64,000 nt of DNA from Ascoidea asiatica (GCA_001600695.1 BCKQ01000005.1:942593-1006592); one strand, 5' to 3'; counted from the first letter of the stretch, positions 31,741-42,511 are shown. Numbers and translations: made by a program. The notes: a model not told the origin generated them from the sequence alone.

Positions 31741-33408
31741 ATGGGTTCATGTGCTTCAAAAGATGCCTCTGTTCAGGATCAATCATCAAATCTGCATTCA
31801 ATCTCAAGAACTAGAAATTCTTTATCTCAAAATAATCAAAATAATCAAAATATCAATAACATTAATAATATAAATAATATAAGTAATAATAGTAATAATA
31901 ATAACATAAGTAATGTAACTAATAACAACAATAACAATAATAATAATAATAATAATAATGATTTCAATGAAAAACAGATGAATGATATTGATAACTCAAA
32001 TAATAATACTAATACCAATAACAATAACAATAACAATAACAATAACAATAACAACAATAATAATATACCACTAAATTCAGATCCAAGTGCGAATAATATA
32101 AATAATTCAAATAGTAATAATAATATAAATAGTATTTCTAATAATTTTATAAATAATCAAACTAAAAATCAAACTAATTTAATAAATAATTTAAATTTAA
32201 ATCAAAATAATAATAATAATAATAATAATAATAATCAAAATAATTTTGATAATGATAATCAAAATATTGATACAAATATAAATAAAAATAATCAAGAAGT
32301 TAAATTATTATTATTAGGTTCTGGTGAAAGTGGTAAATCAACTGTTATAAAACAAATGAAAATTATACATCAAGGTGGTTATAATAGTCAAGAATTATTT
32401 GATTATAAACCTTTTGTATTCAAAAATCTTTTAGATTGTGCAAAATCAATTGCAACTGCTTATAAATCTTTTCCTCAAAATTATAATATTATTACTGATT
32501 CAATATCAAATTATAATGAAATTATTAATATTAATGATATTAAAGATGTTACCGCAACAAATAATAAAAATATTACCACTAATAATAACAATAACAATAA
32601 CAATAATAAAACCAAATCAAATGATAATACAACTTTATCAATTGATGATTTAAATTTCATTTTAAATTCAAATACTCCAACTAAACCTTCTGAACCTTTT
32701 GATCCTTTATTAGCTTTAAAAATTACAAAACTTTGGAATTATTCTCAAACTGATAAATTAATTAATGATCATCGTAATGAATTTTATTTAATGGAATCTG
32801 CAAAATATTTTTTTGAAAGTTTAAATAGAATTTCTTCTCCTGATTATATACCAACTGTTACAGATATTTTAAGAACAAGAAAAAAAACTTCAGGTGTAAC
32901 TGAAACTAAATTTCAATCTGGTGGTTTAAATATTCATATGTATGATGTTGGTGGTCAAAGAAGTGAAAGAAAAAAATGGATTCATTGTTTTGATAATGTT
33001 ACTTTAATTATATTTTGTGTTGCTTTAAGTGAATATGATCAAGTTTTATTAGAAGAAGATTCTCAAAATAGATTAGAAGAATCTTTAAATTTATTTGATT
33101 CTGTTGTAAATTCAAGATGGTTTGCAAGAACTCAAATTGTACTTTTTTTAAATAAAATTGATGTATTTGCAGAAAAATTACCTTTATCACCTTTAGAAAA
33201 ATATTTTCCAGATTATGCAGGTGGTAATGATATTAATAAAGCTGTTAAATATATTTTATGGAGATTTAGTAAAGTTAATAGATCTGATTTAAAAATTCGT
33301 CCTCATATAACTCAAGCAACTGATACAAATAATATTAGAGTTGTATTTGCAGCTGTAAGAGAAACAATTTTAGAAAATACTCTTTTAGATACTGGTATAT
33401 TATTTTAA
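31741..33408 (+). CDS. GPA2: G-protein alpha subunit Gpa2
   Basis: 555 residues. Residue 2 is Gly with Cys4 (MGSCASKD), as needed for N-myristoylation and palmitoylation. All GTPase motifs are intact: G1 GSGESGKST at about residue 193, switch I segment RTRKKTSGVTETKF, G3 DVGGQRSERKKW at about 402, G4 NKIDVF at about 471, and G5 TQATDT near the end. TQAT and the C-terminus ILENTLLDTGIL are typical of the Gpa2 (cAMP, nutrient-sensing) class rather than the pheromone-response Gpa1. Gpa2 activates adenylate cyclase downstream of the receptor Gpr1. About 170 Asn-rich residues separate the lipidated N-terminus from G1, and another Asn-rich insert (about 255-310) sits in the helical domain. Codons are almost all A/T-ending. 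Confidence 0.93.
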   Translation: MGSCASKDASVQDQSSNLHSISRTRNSLSQNNQNNQNINNINNINNISNNSNNNNISNVTNNNNNNNNNNNNNDFNEKQMNDIDNSNNNTNTNNNNNNNNNNNNNNNNIPLNSDPSANNINNSNSNNNINSISNNFINNQTKNQTNLINNLNLNQNNNNNNNNNNQNNFDNDNQNIDTNINKNNQEVKLLLLGSGESGKSTVIKQMKIIHQGGYNSQELFDYKPFVFKNLLDCAKSIATAYKSFPQNYNIITDSISNYNEIININDIKDVTATNNKNITTNNNNNNNNNKTKSNDNTTLSIDDLNFILNSNTPTKPSEPFDPLLALKITKLWNYSQTDKLINDHRNEFYLMESAKYFFESLNRISSPDYIPTVTDILRTRKKTSGVTETKFQSGGLNIHMYDVGGQRSERKKWIHCFDNVTLIIFCVALSEYDQVLLEEDSQNRLEESLNLFDSVVNSRWFARTQIVLFLNKIDVFAEKLPLSPLEKYFPDYAGGNDINKAVKYILWRFSKVNRSDLKIRPHITQATDTNNIRVVFAAVRETILENTLLDTGILF

Positions 33409-33683
33409 TATCTATATACTGTATATATACTGTATATATATATTATATAGTTAAAAAATACATATTGAAAGACTTATTTGGAAAATTGTTAATTTAATTA
33501 TGTATTAAATAATAATAATGAATGAAACATGAAATGTAATTGAATTTGTAAAACTAAAAGTAAAACTAATGTCAATTAATGAAAAATAGGTGAATGAAAT
33601 ATGAAGAAATAAAAGACATAAATATATATATATAGTACATAAAACATAATGTTAAAATGAAGACATAAAAAATTGATTAATTA

Positions 33684-34436
33684 TTAGTGATTATCTTTAA
33701 GGATATTATCTTTAATGATATTATCTTTAAGGATATGATTATTAGATTCAGATTCATGTTCAAGCTGAATATTAAGTAAATTATCTTTTGAATTATTATC
33801 AATAATATCATCATTTATAATATTATTTATACTTGAATTTGTACTTGAAATTGGAGTTATATCATCAGGTAAACCTTGTTCAAGATTTAAATCAAATGAA
33901 TTTAAATTACTATGATTACCAGAAATTATATCATCCATATCAATTGCTTGAATTATCATATTTGCACTATCACTAATTAATTCATTTCTTACTCTATCTT
34001 GATATGAATTTTTGAAATTAAAGTTATTATTATTATTTCTATTATGAATATTGAAATAATTATAATAAATTTTTGAAAAATTTAAATTTAATTTAAAAAT
34101 AATAAATTTAATTAAATTTGAAAAAATTAAACCAGAAATTGAACCAAAAAAATTTGAATAAATATCATTAATATCAAATTTTCTTGAATTTGATAAAATT
34201 GGTTGAATAAATTCAGATAATATTGGAATTAAAAAACAACAAATAAAAATTGTTAAAAAATTTAAAAAATTTAATGAATTTAAATCAATTGTCCAAAAAA
34301 ATAAATTTGTACAAATAAAAAATACAGAAAAATGTAAAAATTTATCATTATTAAAATTTATATCTGCTAAACCTAAATATAAAGAAATTATTGAAGATAT
34401 TATAAGTAAAATTAATGGAATTTTTCTTATTCTCAT
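33684..34436 (-). CDS. VanZ-like membrane protein
   Basis: 250 residues. The N-terminal about 130 residues form about four membrane segments in a VanZ-like arrangement. The signature residues are visible: NNDKFLHFSVFF in the second segment, then LSEFIQPILSNSRKFDINDIYSNFFGSISG. This matches the VanZ pattern of DK..HF, E..Q, R..D..D...N..G. Some VanZ-like proteins in bacteria concern glycopeptide resistance; fungal members have no role I know of. The C-terminal about 110 residues are hydrophilic and acidic, and end in a KDNI/ILKD repeat (ILKDNIIKDNILKD) encoded by a short tandem array at 33685-33740. It converges with GPA2. Confidence 0.8.
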   Translation of the reverse strand: MRIRKIPLILLIISSIISLYLGLADINFNNDKFLHFSVFFICTNLFFWTIDLNSLNFLNFLTIFICCFLIPILSEFIQPILSNSRKFDINDIYSNFFGSISGLIFSNLIKFIIFKLNLNFSKIYYNYFNIHNRNNNNNFNFKNSYQDRVRNELISDSANMIIQAIDMDDIISGNHSNLNSFDLNLEQGLPDDITPISSTNSSINNIINDDIIDNNSKDNLLNIQLEHESESNNHILKDNIIKDNILKDNH

Positions 34437-34873
34437 TTTTTTCTTATTTGATCATTCAGGGATATTTTATATTATTTTTTTGAATTAAATTATAATTAAA
34501 AGCTTTGATTTCAATTTTTCAAAGTAAAAAAACTAGAAAATAATACCCAAGTGAATCAACTATTATAAATTATAAACTTTTCTTGAATAATAAAAAAACA
34601 ATTATTGAATAATTGAATTATATTTAATTGAATGAATTGAATTGATATTGAATTGATATTGGATATTTGAATATTTTATACATTTTGTACATTTTGTACA
34701 TTTTTTAATTTACCAGCTTTAAATTATTATCACTTTGAGCAAAGGCCGAATCTGACACAAGCTCAATATCCGCTGTCCGGGGCACGGCTACACCTCTGAG
34801 CTGCAGAAAAATGCATACACGGATTTTTTTTTTGAAAACATGCGGATTTAAAAATAACGGCATGTGATTGAAC

Positions 34874-34883
34874 GTCATGTGAC
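34874..34883. promoter_or_regulatory. GTCATGTGAC E-box-like site
   Basis: GTCATGTGAC has symmetrical GTC/GAC flanks around a CATGTG core. Another CATGTGA lies 15 bp earlier. It is a candidate bHLH site for the VanZ-like or cupin gene. Confidence 0.35.
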
Positions 34884-35505
34884 CATGTCTTAAAAAAGTA
34901 CCTTTAAACTGGCTTCTGGAAGTTGAATATTTAGGGCTCTTAATTTGATATTCTTAAAGCACCCGCAGCGCACCCACAACGCAGGCTCGGAACAGGCTCG
35001 CACTAAACCAAAAGTAGGGCTCTTCCTAGGAAATTATGACCTAGTTAGGAAATGATAACGAGTGATAAGCAGAGGCTAAGAAGAGGCTAAACTCGAGCTT
35101 CTCTGTTTTAGTTCTGTCTGGGTTCGATGGTTTAGTTTACTGAAATTATTTATTTTTTATCTCGAGAACTGATGTTGTTAATTTATTAATTATTAAAAAT
35201 ATAGCAGATATTTACAGAAACCATCTTGATAATATTTGGATATTCTTCCCTTAAATCAACTTTTCTTTGAATCAATTATTCCTCAGTTATGATTATCATT
35301 AACGTTAACGTTAATGATTACTTAATTCAATTATTATTCAAAAACTATATCACATCAATGATATTTTCAAAATGATTTAAATTGAATTGAATTCCTTTGT
35401 TTTAACTATAATTTTAAATTCAAATTCATTATTCAAATATCATTTTCTTATAAATTCAATAATATTTATAATAAATCAACTATTTAATTACTATTAATTA
35501 TCCAA

Positions 35506-35552
35506 ATCAAATCAAATCAAATCAAATCAAATCAAATTAAATTAAATCAAAT
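35506..35552. repeat. CAAAT pentanucleotide array
   Basis: Eight or more CAAAT units with a few variants, ending about 10 bp before the second cupin gene's ATG. It would lie in the 5' UTR. Confidence 0.85.
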
Positions 35553-35561
35553 TTATTCAAA

Positions 35562-35924
35562 ATGCCAATGCAATATACTCCAAGAGCTGAAGGTTATGAA
35601 AAAACCCCAAAAACTATAACTCCAACTGCTTTATTAGGTCCAGATATTTTTGTTTCTGATGCAAAACCTTCTGAACAAATTGCATGTGGTTTTTATAAAC
35701 AATTAGAAGGTGAAAAATTAGTTTATACTTATAATTATGATGAAATGAAAGTTATATTAGATGTTGTTGGTGAATATTTTATATCTGATGAAACTGGTTA
35801 TAAAGTTAAAGCTTCTGTTGGTGATGTATTTTATTTTAAAAAAGGTACAACTATAACTTTTGAAAATTTTGGTGGTTATGGTTATGCTTGGTATTGTGGT
35901 TTACGTGAAAGAGATGCTCTTTAA
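35562..35924 (+). CDS. EutQ-like cupin protein, copy 2
   Basis: 120 residues. Clear paralogue of the product at 28683-29048. Both start MPM.YTPRAEG, and both share YDEMKVIL, GEYFISDETGYKV and GDVFYFKKG. By eye, well over half the residues are identical. It is a single cupin barrel of the EutQ-like type. Differences cluster at residues 12-35 and at the C-terminus (GLRERDAL here). The classical metal-ligand histidines are absent in this copy, including the one corresponding to H54 of copy 1 (Thr here). Metabolic role unknown to me. It is followed by ARO7 on the same strand, 441 bp later. Confidence 0.82.
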   Translation: MPMQYTPRAEGYEKTPKTITPTALLGPDIFVSDAKPSEQIACGFYKQLEGEKLVYTYNYDEMKVILDVVGEYFISDETGYKVKASVGDVFYFKKGTTITFENFGGYGYAWYCGLRERDAL

Positions 35925-36365
35925 GTTTCTAATATCATTTAGTAACTTATACATTCACTTAAATATTATATAAATATCAATATTTAATAGATCAATTAAA
36001 TAAATTTATATTCAATTGCATATATTCATATATTCATATATTCATATATTTCTTTATATTTCTTTATATTCTCTGCTTTTATTCTCTGCTTTTATTCTCA
36101 GACATCGCAAATCTGAAATTTTGACATTATTTTACAATAAATATTAAATTATTCTTAGCGGGGTACCGCAATAACACTCGAGATTTTGAACTGAACCCGT
36201 AAACTTCTTTGACTCATTTTTCTATACTATTTCTTGTACAAACAACGTTTATATTCTCTTGTTTAAATAATTCATTTAAATACTCAAATTAATAATTATA
36301 ATCAATTGAATTAATCAATCAATCAATTCATCAATCAATTAGTCAAATAAAGTCAATTGAATAAA
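35925..36365. other. Intergenic, ARO7 promoter
   Basis: 441 bp. It contains short ATTCATAT and TTTATTCTCTGC tandem repeats (36020-36097), a Gcn4-type TGACTCA (36210-36216) and a TCAA-rich leader. Confidence 0.6.
36210..36216 (+). promoter_or_regulatory. Gcn4-type site upstream of ARO7
   Basis: TGACTCA, the exact core consensus for the general amino-acid control activator Gcn4, 150 bp upstream of the ARO7 ATG. Confidence 0.5.
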
Positions 36366-37163
36366 ATGGATTTCTTAAAACCTTCAACTGTTTTAGATCT
36401 TAAAAATATAAGAGATGCTTTAATTAGAATGGAAGATACAATAATTTTTAATTTCATTGAAAGATCTCAATTTTATTCATCACCTTCAGTTTATGAATTA
36501 AATAAATATAAAATTCCTGATTTTAATGGAACTTTCTTAGATAATTTTTTAATGAAAGTTGAAAATTATCAAACTGAATTAAGAAGATTTGAAGCACCTG
36601 ATGAAATTCCATTTTTTAAAATTAATAAAATTCCATTATTACCATCAATTAATTATCCAAAAATTTTAGCATCATATTCAAAAGAAATTAATTTCAATAA
36701 TGAAATTAAATCTTATTATATTAATAATATTGTACCAATAATTTCTGTTAAAAATGGTGAACAACCTGAAAATATTGGTAGTTGTACATTATGTGATATT
36801 GATTGTTTACAATCAATTTCAAGAAGAATTCATTTTGGTAGATTTGTTGCAGAAATTAAATTTAGATCAGAAACTAAAAAATTTACAAAATTAATTAAAG
36901 AAAAAAATATTAAAGAAATTGATAAAGCAATTACTAATGAAGATGTTGAAAATAAAATTTTAAAAAGATTAATTGAAAAAGGTAAAGCTTATGGTACTGA
37001 TCCATCTTTAAAATATTCTCAAAATGCTCAAAGTAAAGTAAAACCAGAAGTCTTAGCTCAAATTTATAAAGATTGGATTATACCTTTAACTAAAAAAGTT
37101 GAAATTGAATATCTTCTAAGAAGATTAGAAGATCCTGATGCCATTGAAGAATCTCAATATTAG
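36366..37163 (+). CDS. ARO7: Chorismate mutase
   Basis: 265 residues from the ATG at 36366. A TTG three codons upstream in the same frame is not taken as the start. S. cerevisiae Aro7 is 256 residues. It turns chorismate into prephenate, the branch toward Phe and Tyr. The all-helical AroQ-type eukaryotic fold shows conserved segments: VLDLKNIRDALIRMEDTIIFNFIERSQF at the N-terminus (Arg16-equivalent in the active site), SCTLCDIDCLQSISRRIHFGRFVAEIKF in the centre (allosteric and active-site region), and LKRLIEKGKAYGTDPS toward the end. The protein family is inhibited by Tyr and activated by Trp. A Gcn4-type site sits in the promoter. Confidence 0.97.
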   Translation: MDFLKPSTVLDLKNIRDALIRMEDTIIFNFIERSQFYSSPSVYELNKYKIPDFNGTFLDNFLMKVENYQTELRRFEAPDEIPFFKINKIPLLPSINYPKILASYSKEINFNNEIKSYYINNIVPIISVKNGEQPENIGSCTLCDIDCLQSISRRIHFGRFVAEIKFRSETKKFTKLIKEKNIKEIDKAITNEDVENKILKRLIEKGKAYGTDPSLKYSQNAQSKVKPEVLAQIYKDWIIPLTKKVEIEYLLRRLEDPDAIEESQY

Positions 37164-37620
37164 ATAAATAGATATACAGTAGATATAAATAATAATAGAT
37201 ATAAATATAATAAAGATAAATAAAATAAATATTCAATAGCCATCCAAAAGAAATTCCATGTTTTTGGTCTCGTTAAAAGTGTTTCCAGGATATCAGACAA
37301 TAGCAACCATGGTTATGGTCTCGCTTGTCACCTGACATTGATGTTATCGATATCGTCATTTTATTTATTTATTGCACTTGGTGCTGGAGTAAAAATATAT
37401 AAGTTAAAGTTGGGTGAGGTTATTTATTTCTTGATCTTATTCTTATCGGAATCAAGTCTTTCAATTATTTTATATTATTTGCAATCAATGGTAGTTAAAT
37501 CCTTTTTTTTATTCAACTAAACTGTTTAATTTTATCCTTTTTTAATTACCTAGATTTATAACTTCACTTATCCAATATATTAATTAAATACATATGTTAT
37601 TTTGAATGCTAATTAAATAA
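37164..37620. other. Intergenic ARO7 / VPS15
   Basis: 457 bp. AT-rich with a slightly GC-richer part at 37240-37345. A 60-codon hydrophobic frame (37338-37520) lacks any recognisable family and is left uncalled. Confidence 0.5.
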
Positions 37621-40600
37621 ATGGGTGCTCAACTTTCTTTATTAACTCCAACAGCACCAACTGTCGCAATTTCTTCTTATATAGCTGTTATTAAAGGTAT
37701 ACAATATCAAGATCAATTAGGTCGTTCAAGATTCTTAAAAACTATAAAAGCCTCCGATGAAAATGGTTATTTAATTGTTAAATTATTAATTAAACAAAAT
37801 CCTGATATTGATTTAAAAGAATGGACTGAAATTTTAGAGCGTATGTATTGAAATTATTTATTTTTCACTTTACAATTTGAATTCAAATTCAAATTAAAAA
37901 TTATAATTGAAATACTAACATTTTTTAATTTTTAACTCAAAAAAAAATAAGATCAAAGAGAAGTTTTATTCAATATACCAAGTACTGCTCCATATACTAA
38001 ATTACTTGAAACTGAAAGAGCAGGTTATTTAATAAGACCATATTTTTATTTAAATTTATATGATAGAATAAGTACAAGACCATTCTTAGAAAAAATTGAA
38101 AAAATTTGGATAACTTTTCAATTACTTTCAACTTTAATGCAATGTCATGAACAAAATATAACTCATGGTGATATAAAAACTGAAAATATACTTATAACAA
38201 CTTGGGATTCAACAATTTTAAGTGATTTTGCTCCTTTTAAACCTGTTTATTTACCTGAAGATGATCCAACTCAATTTTCTTTTTTTTTTGATACTTCTCA
38301 AAGAAGAACTTGTTATTTAGCTCCAGAAAGATTTTTATCAAAAAATGAAAATCCAATTTCAAAAAAATTTTCAAAAATTACTGAACAAATGGATATTTTT
38401 AGTTTAGGTTGTGTAATTGCAGAATTATTTTTAGAAGGTTCTCCAATTTTTACTTTAGCTCAATTATTTAAATATAAAAAAAATCAATATATACCAAATT
38501 TAAATGGTATTGAAAATATTTTTATAAAAGAATTAATTCAAAATATGATAAATTTAAATCCAAAAAAAAGAAATTCTGCTAAATTTTATTTATCTAAATA
38601 TAAAGAAAAAATATTTCCTGAACATTTTTATAATTTTTTAGGTGAATATATGAAAAATATGACTGAAGGTTCAAATTTAAATATAAATTTAAATTTTAAT
38701 AATAGATATAAAGAATGTGATGAAAAAATTGAAAAAATTTATAATGATTTTGATAAAATTTCTTATTTTCTTCATTTTAATTATAATTTAAATTCTATTA
38801 AAAAAGAAAAAAAAATTAATAATTTATCAATTCAAAATATTCAAAATAAACAAAATTTCATAAAAGAAAGAACAACTTTACCTATAGAATTTAATTTACC
38901 AAATATGAAAGGTTATCATTTACAATCTTATTCAAAAATTCCATCAAATGATAGTTCAAGTTTAATAATATTAACTGTAATTTTAAGTTCTTTAAGAAAT
39001 TCATTTTCTGCTTCAAGTAAAATAAAAGCATGTGAATTAATATTAGCTTTAAGTGAAAGAATAAATGATGAAGCAAAATTAGATAGATGTTTACCATATT
39101 TCATTTATTTACTTGAAGATCCTTGTCAAGATGTTCAAGCTTTTAGTTTGAAATGTAATGCGCAATTATTAGAAATAACTGAATCAATAAGTCCGATAAA
39201 TGTTTTCATATTTCCAGAATATATAATACCTTCATTAGTTAATTTAATAATTAAGGCAAAAACATACGTGAAAATAATTTTTGCTTCTTGTTTACCTAGC
39301 TTAGCTGTTTCTGCTGCAAGATTTTATGATTTAGCACAAATAATGAAATCTTCTGTAAGAGTACAAACCGCAATTGATCCTGAAACTGAAAATGGTATTT
39401 TATCATCAGATAGTGTTTTTGATATTTCAAGAGTTGAATTAACAAAAAGTATTGAAGATTTTGCATCTTCTTTATTAACAGAAAATGATCCATATATAAA
39501 AATTGCATTTCTTGAAAATATATTACCTTTATGTGCTTTTTTTGGTAAAGAAAAAACAAATGAAGTTATTTTAAGTCATTTAATAACTTATCTTAATGAT
39601 AAAAATTCTCAATTAAGAATGGCATTTATTGATTGTATTGAAGGTGTTATAATATATGTTGGTTTACTGAGTTTTGAACAATATATTTTACCATTATTAT
39701 TACAAACATTAACAGATCCAGAAGAATTTATTGTAATAAAAATTTTACAAAATTTTAATGAACTTATAAAACTTAAATTAATAAGGAAAGAATTTTTATG
39801 GGATATTGCTAAAGCAACATGTAAATTAATATTACATCCTAATGAATGGATAAGACAAGCATCTTTATATTTAATTATATCAATTGCAGATAGTTTAACA
39901 GTTTCTGAACTTTTTTGTATATTTTATCCTCTTATAAAACCATTTTTTGAATATGAATTTACAGAATTTACTTGGAATACACTTTATCCTTCAATGAAAA
40001 GTCCAATTCCTGTAAATGTTTATAAATTAGCTCTTATATGGTCACTTAAAGCTGATAAATCTCTTTTTTGGCAACAGAATAAAAATAATAAAACTACAGA
40101 AACATTAGGTGGTACAGGTCTTTCATTTATGGCTAAATCATTACAAGGAATGGTATCACGACTTTCAGTTAATTCCCCTCCTTCAACAAATAAAAAACTT
40201 CATAATGAAAGTTTGATAACAGATAATCAATCTGTTCCTTTATCATCTGAAGATAAAAAATGGATTGAAAAATTGAAACAAACTGGATTAGATATAAATG
40301 ATTTATGGAAACTTGCAACATTAAGAAGTTATATGTATACAGTTGCAAGATCTTCAACAAGAATGATTATACAAAATGAATCACCTAATGAAATTCAAGA
40401 TGAATTATTAGGACTTGGAATATATCCTCAAAATGTTTTTCTTGGAAGTAAATCAAAATCAGAAAATTTTGATGGTGAATTTGAAACAGAAAATATAAGT
40501 GAAGAATCAGATATAAATAATTTTGCATCTAATACAAATTTAACAAGTTTAAGTTCAATGCCTACAACATCAATAGCATCAACAACTAATTCATATGGAG

Positions 40601-42393
40601 ATCCATTATCAAAAATTTCAATACCTTCAGTAAAACAAAGTTCAGGATCATTATTATTTGGAGTTACAAAAGCTATACCTTCAATTTCAGAAAATCAAGA
40701 AAATATATATGCAGATTTAGAACAATTAAGTTTAAATGAAGAACATGATGAACATGATCAAAATCATAATAAAATTGTTGTTTTAAAATTACCAAAAGTT
40801 TCAAATATTTCATCAAAAATTACACATACATATACAGGAGATGATCCAAATATTTTAAAATTTTTAAATAGTTTAAAAATTGAAAATACTTTAGAAGATT
40901 TTTCTGAATTTGGACATGTTTTACCAAATGTTCCAACAAATGATTTTCATATACTTAAAAATGTAAATAATTGGAAACCAAAAGGATTACTTGTTGCACA
41001 TCTTTTAGAACATGTTGGTGGTATAAATTGTGTTGTTACATCACCAGATCATAGTTATTTTGTAACTGGAGGAGATGATGGATTTTTAAAAATTTGGAAT
41101 AGTTATAGATTAGAAAAAAATGTTAAAAATAATTCATCATTATCAGTTAATTTAAGATCCTCAATTCAAAAAATAGTATTTTTAGATGGTAGAGATTGTA
41201 TGATAGTTGGAACAATTGATGGATTTATAAAAATATTTCGAGTTGATATAAGTTATTCATTATGTGGTAAGATTGGTAATAGAAATGGAAAAATATCTAG
41301 TGATCAAATTGCAGATAATGAAAAATGTAATCAAGAATTTACAAGACTTATAATGATTAGAAAATATAAAATGGAAGAAAAAGAAAAAATTTTAGATATG
41401 AAATTTAAAATAATAGAAAATAAACCAATTTTAATTATTATTACAGTACTTTCAAGAATTATTGGAATTGATATAAGAAGTATGAAAGAAATATTTATTT
41501 GGGAAATACCTTTAAAACAAGGATTTCCAACATGTTTTACAATTGATAATAGAAAAGGATGGATGATTGTTGGTACAAATGAAGGATATTTAAATTTATT
41601 TGATATTAGATTTGAATTAAGAATTAAAAGTTGGAAAATTCCAAATGGATTTCCAATTAAAAAAATTTCTGTATTACCAAATGATTTTTTAATTGGTAGA
41701 CATAAAAATAGATTTATTTCAATAATTGGTGGAACTGGAGAATCTGAAATTACAGTTTGGGATATTTCAAAAGGACAATGTTGTAGAGTTTTTTCATGTT
41801 CACAAAATCCAATTTTAGAAAATTATAAATTAGAAGAGAAAGAGAAAGAGAGAGAAGAAGAAAGAGAAAGAGGAGGAGTAGAAGTTGAAGATGAAGAAAT
41901 TAATAATTTAAATTTTAAAGATATTGAAAATGAAAAAATAAATAAAAAACTTGAAAAAAATAAATCAATGACAGCATTTACATTAATTGAATTTCATACA
42001 TTAGATTTTAAAAATCATTTATATTATATTAGTGCAACAAAAGAACATAAAATTGTATTTTGGAATGTAAATAATCCAAATGAATCAAAAATTATTACTG
42101 GATTATCATTAAGTGAAGATACACCAAAATTTTCAAGTTTTCAACCAAATTCAAATTCAAATTTAACTATAATTAATGAAGTTAAAATTTTAAATAATAA
42201 ACAAATTGAAAATAATAAAAAATTGAATAATAAAAAAAAATCAAGATTATCAAGACCATCATTAATTTCTTTAGAACAATTAGAAGCTGTTAAAAATCAT
42301 TTTAGTTCAGTAGAAGATTTAACTATTGTTGTTTCTCCATATATAATGATTGTTTCTGTAGATAAAAGTGGTGTTATCAATGTTTTTAAATAA
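37621..42393 (+). CDS. VPS15: Vps15 regulatory kinase of the Vps34 PI3-kinase complex (spliced)
   Basis: Exons 37621-37840 and 37952-42393 give 1553 residues (S. cerevisiae 1454). Exon 1 starts MGAQLSLL, with Gly2 for myristoylation. Splicing joins WTEILE to HQREVLFNIPS in frame. The N-terminal protein-kinase-like domain (about 1-320) has HGDIKTEN (Asp147) and DFAPFKP where kinases have DFG, as is usual for Vps15, then the TCYLAPERF loop. HEAT repeats follow (about 390-720; DRCLPYFIYLLEDPCQDVQ, EQYILPLLLQTLTDPEEF). The C-terminal beta-propeller of WD40 repeats starts around residue 1070 (LVAHLLEHVGGINCVVTSPDHSYFVTGGDDGFLKIW). With Vps34 it makes PI3P for vacuolar sorting and autophagy. A Glu/Arg-rich insert lies within the propeller (41833-41910). 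Confidence 0.96.
37841..37951 (+). other. VPS15: VPS15 spliceosomal intron with AAG acceptor
   Basis: 111 nt. Donor GTATGT (37841-37846), perfect branch site TACTAAC (37913-37919), acceptor AAG (37949-37951). It splits a His codon (phase 1). Read through, the frame stops at once. Confidence 0.92.
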
Positions 42394-42511
42394 ATTAAGA
42401 ATATAAATTACGTATGAAAATAAAAGTAATTTCAAATTCCTTAAATTCTTCAAAAGCACCCCATCTAAAATATTGGATGTTGCTTAGAATATCCATAGTT
42501 TATCATATAGT

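Larger units (their letters stand above)
34437..35561. other. Divergent promoter region before the second cupin gene
   Basis: 1125 bp. 34735-35130 is a GC-richer patch with two CATGTG boxes (34861-34866 and 34876-34881), and 35300-35320 carries a GTTAACGTTAA palindrome-like stretch. 35506-35550 is a CAAAT array next to the cupin start. No gene is recognised. Confidence 0.55.

Noticed and set aside
31845-32057. Leucine-rich antisense frames opposite Asn runs (also at 44481, 16501, 26674 and similar)
   Set aside because: AAT repeats read as ATT/TTA on the other strand automatically give Ile/Leu runs; they are shadows of real genes.
36357-36365. Upstream TTG starts for ARO7, CAC2 (43792) and the Asn/Asp-rich gene (27733)
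   Set aside because: Nuclear yeast genes start at ATG in nearly all cases; the first in-frame ATG gives the expected N-terminus for ARO7 and CAC2.
37338-37520. Hydrophobic 60-codon frame before VPS15
   Set aside because: Composition follows from T-rich DNA; no known small membrane protein recognised and poor start context.
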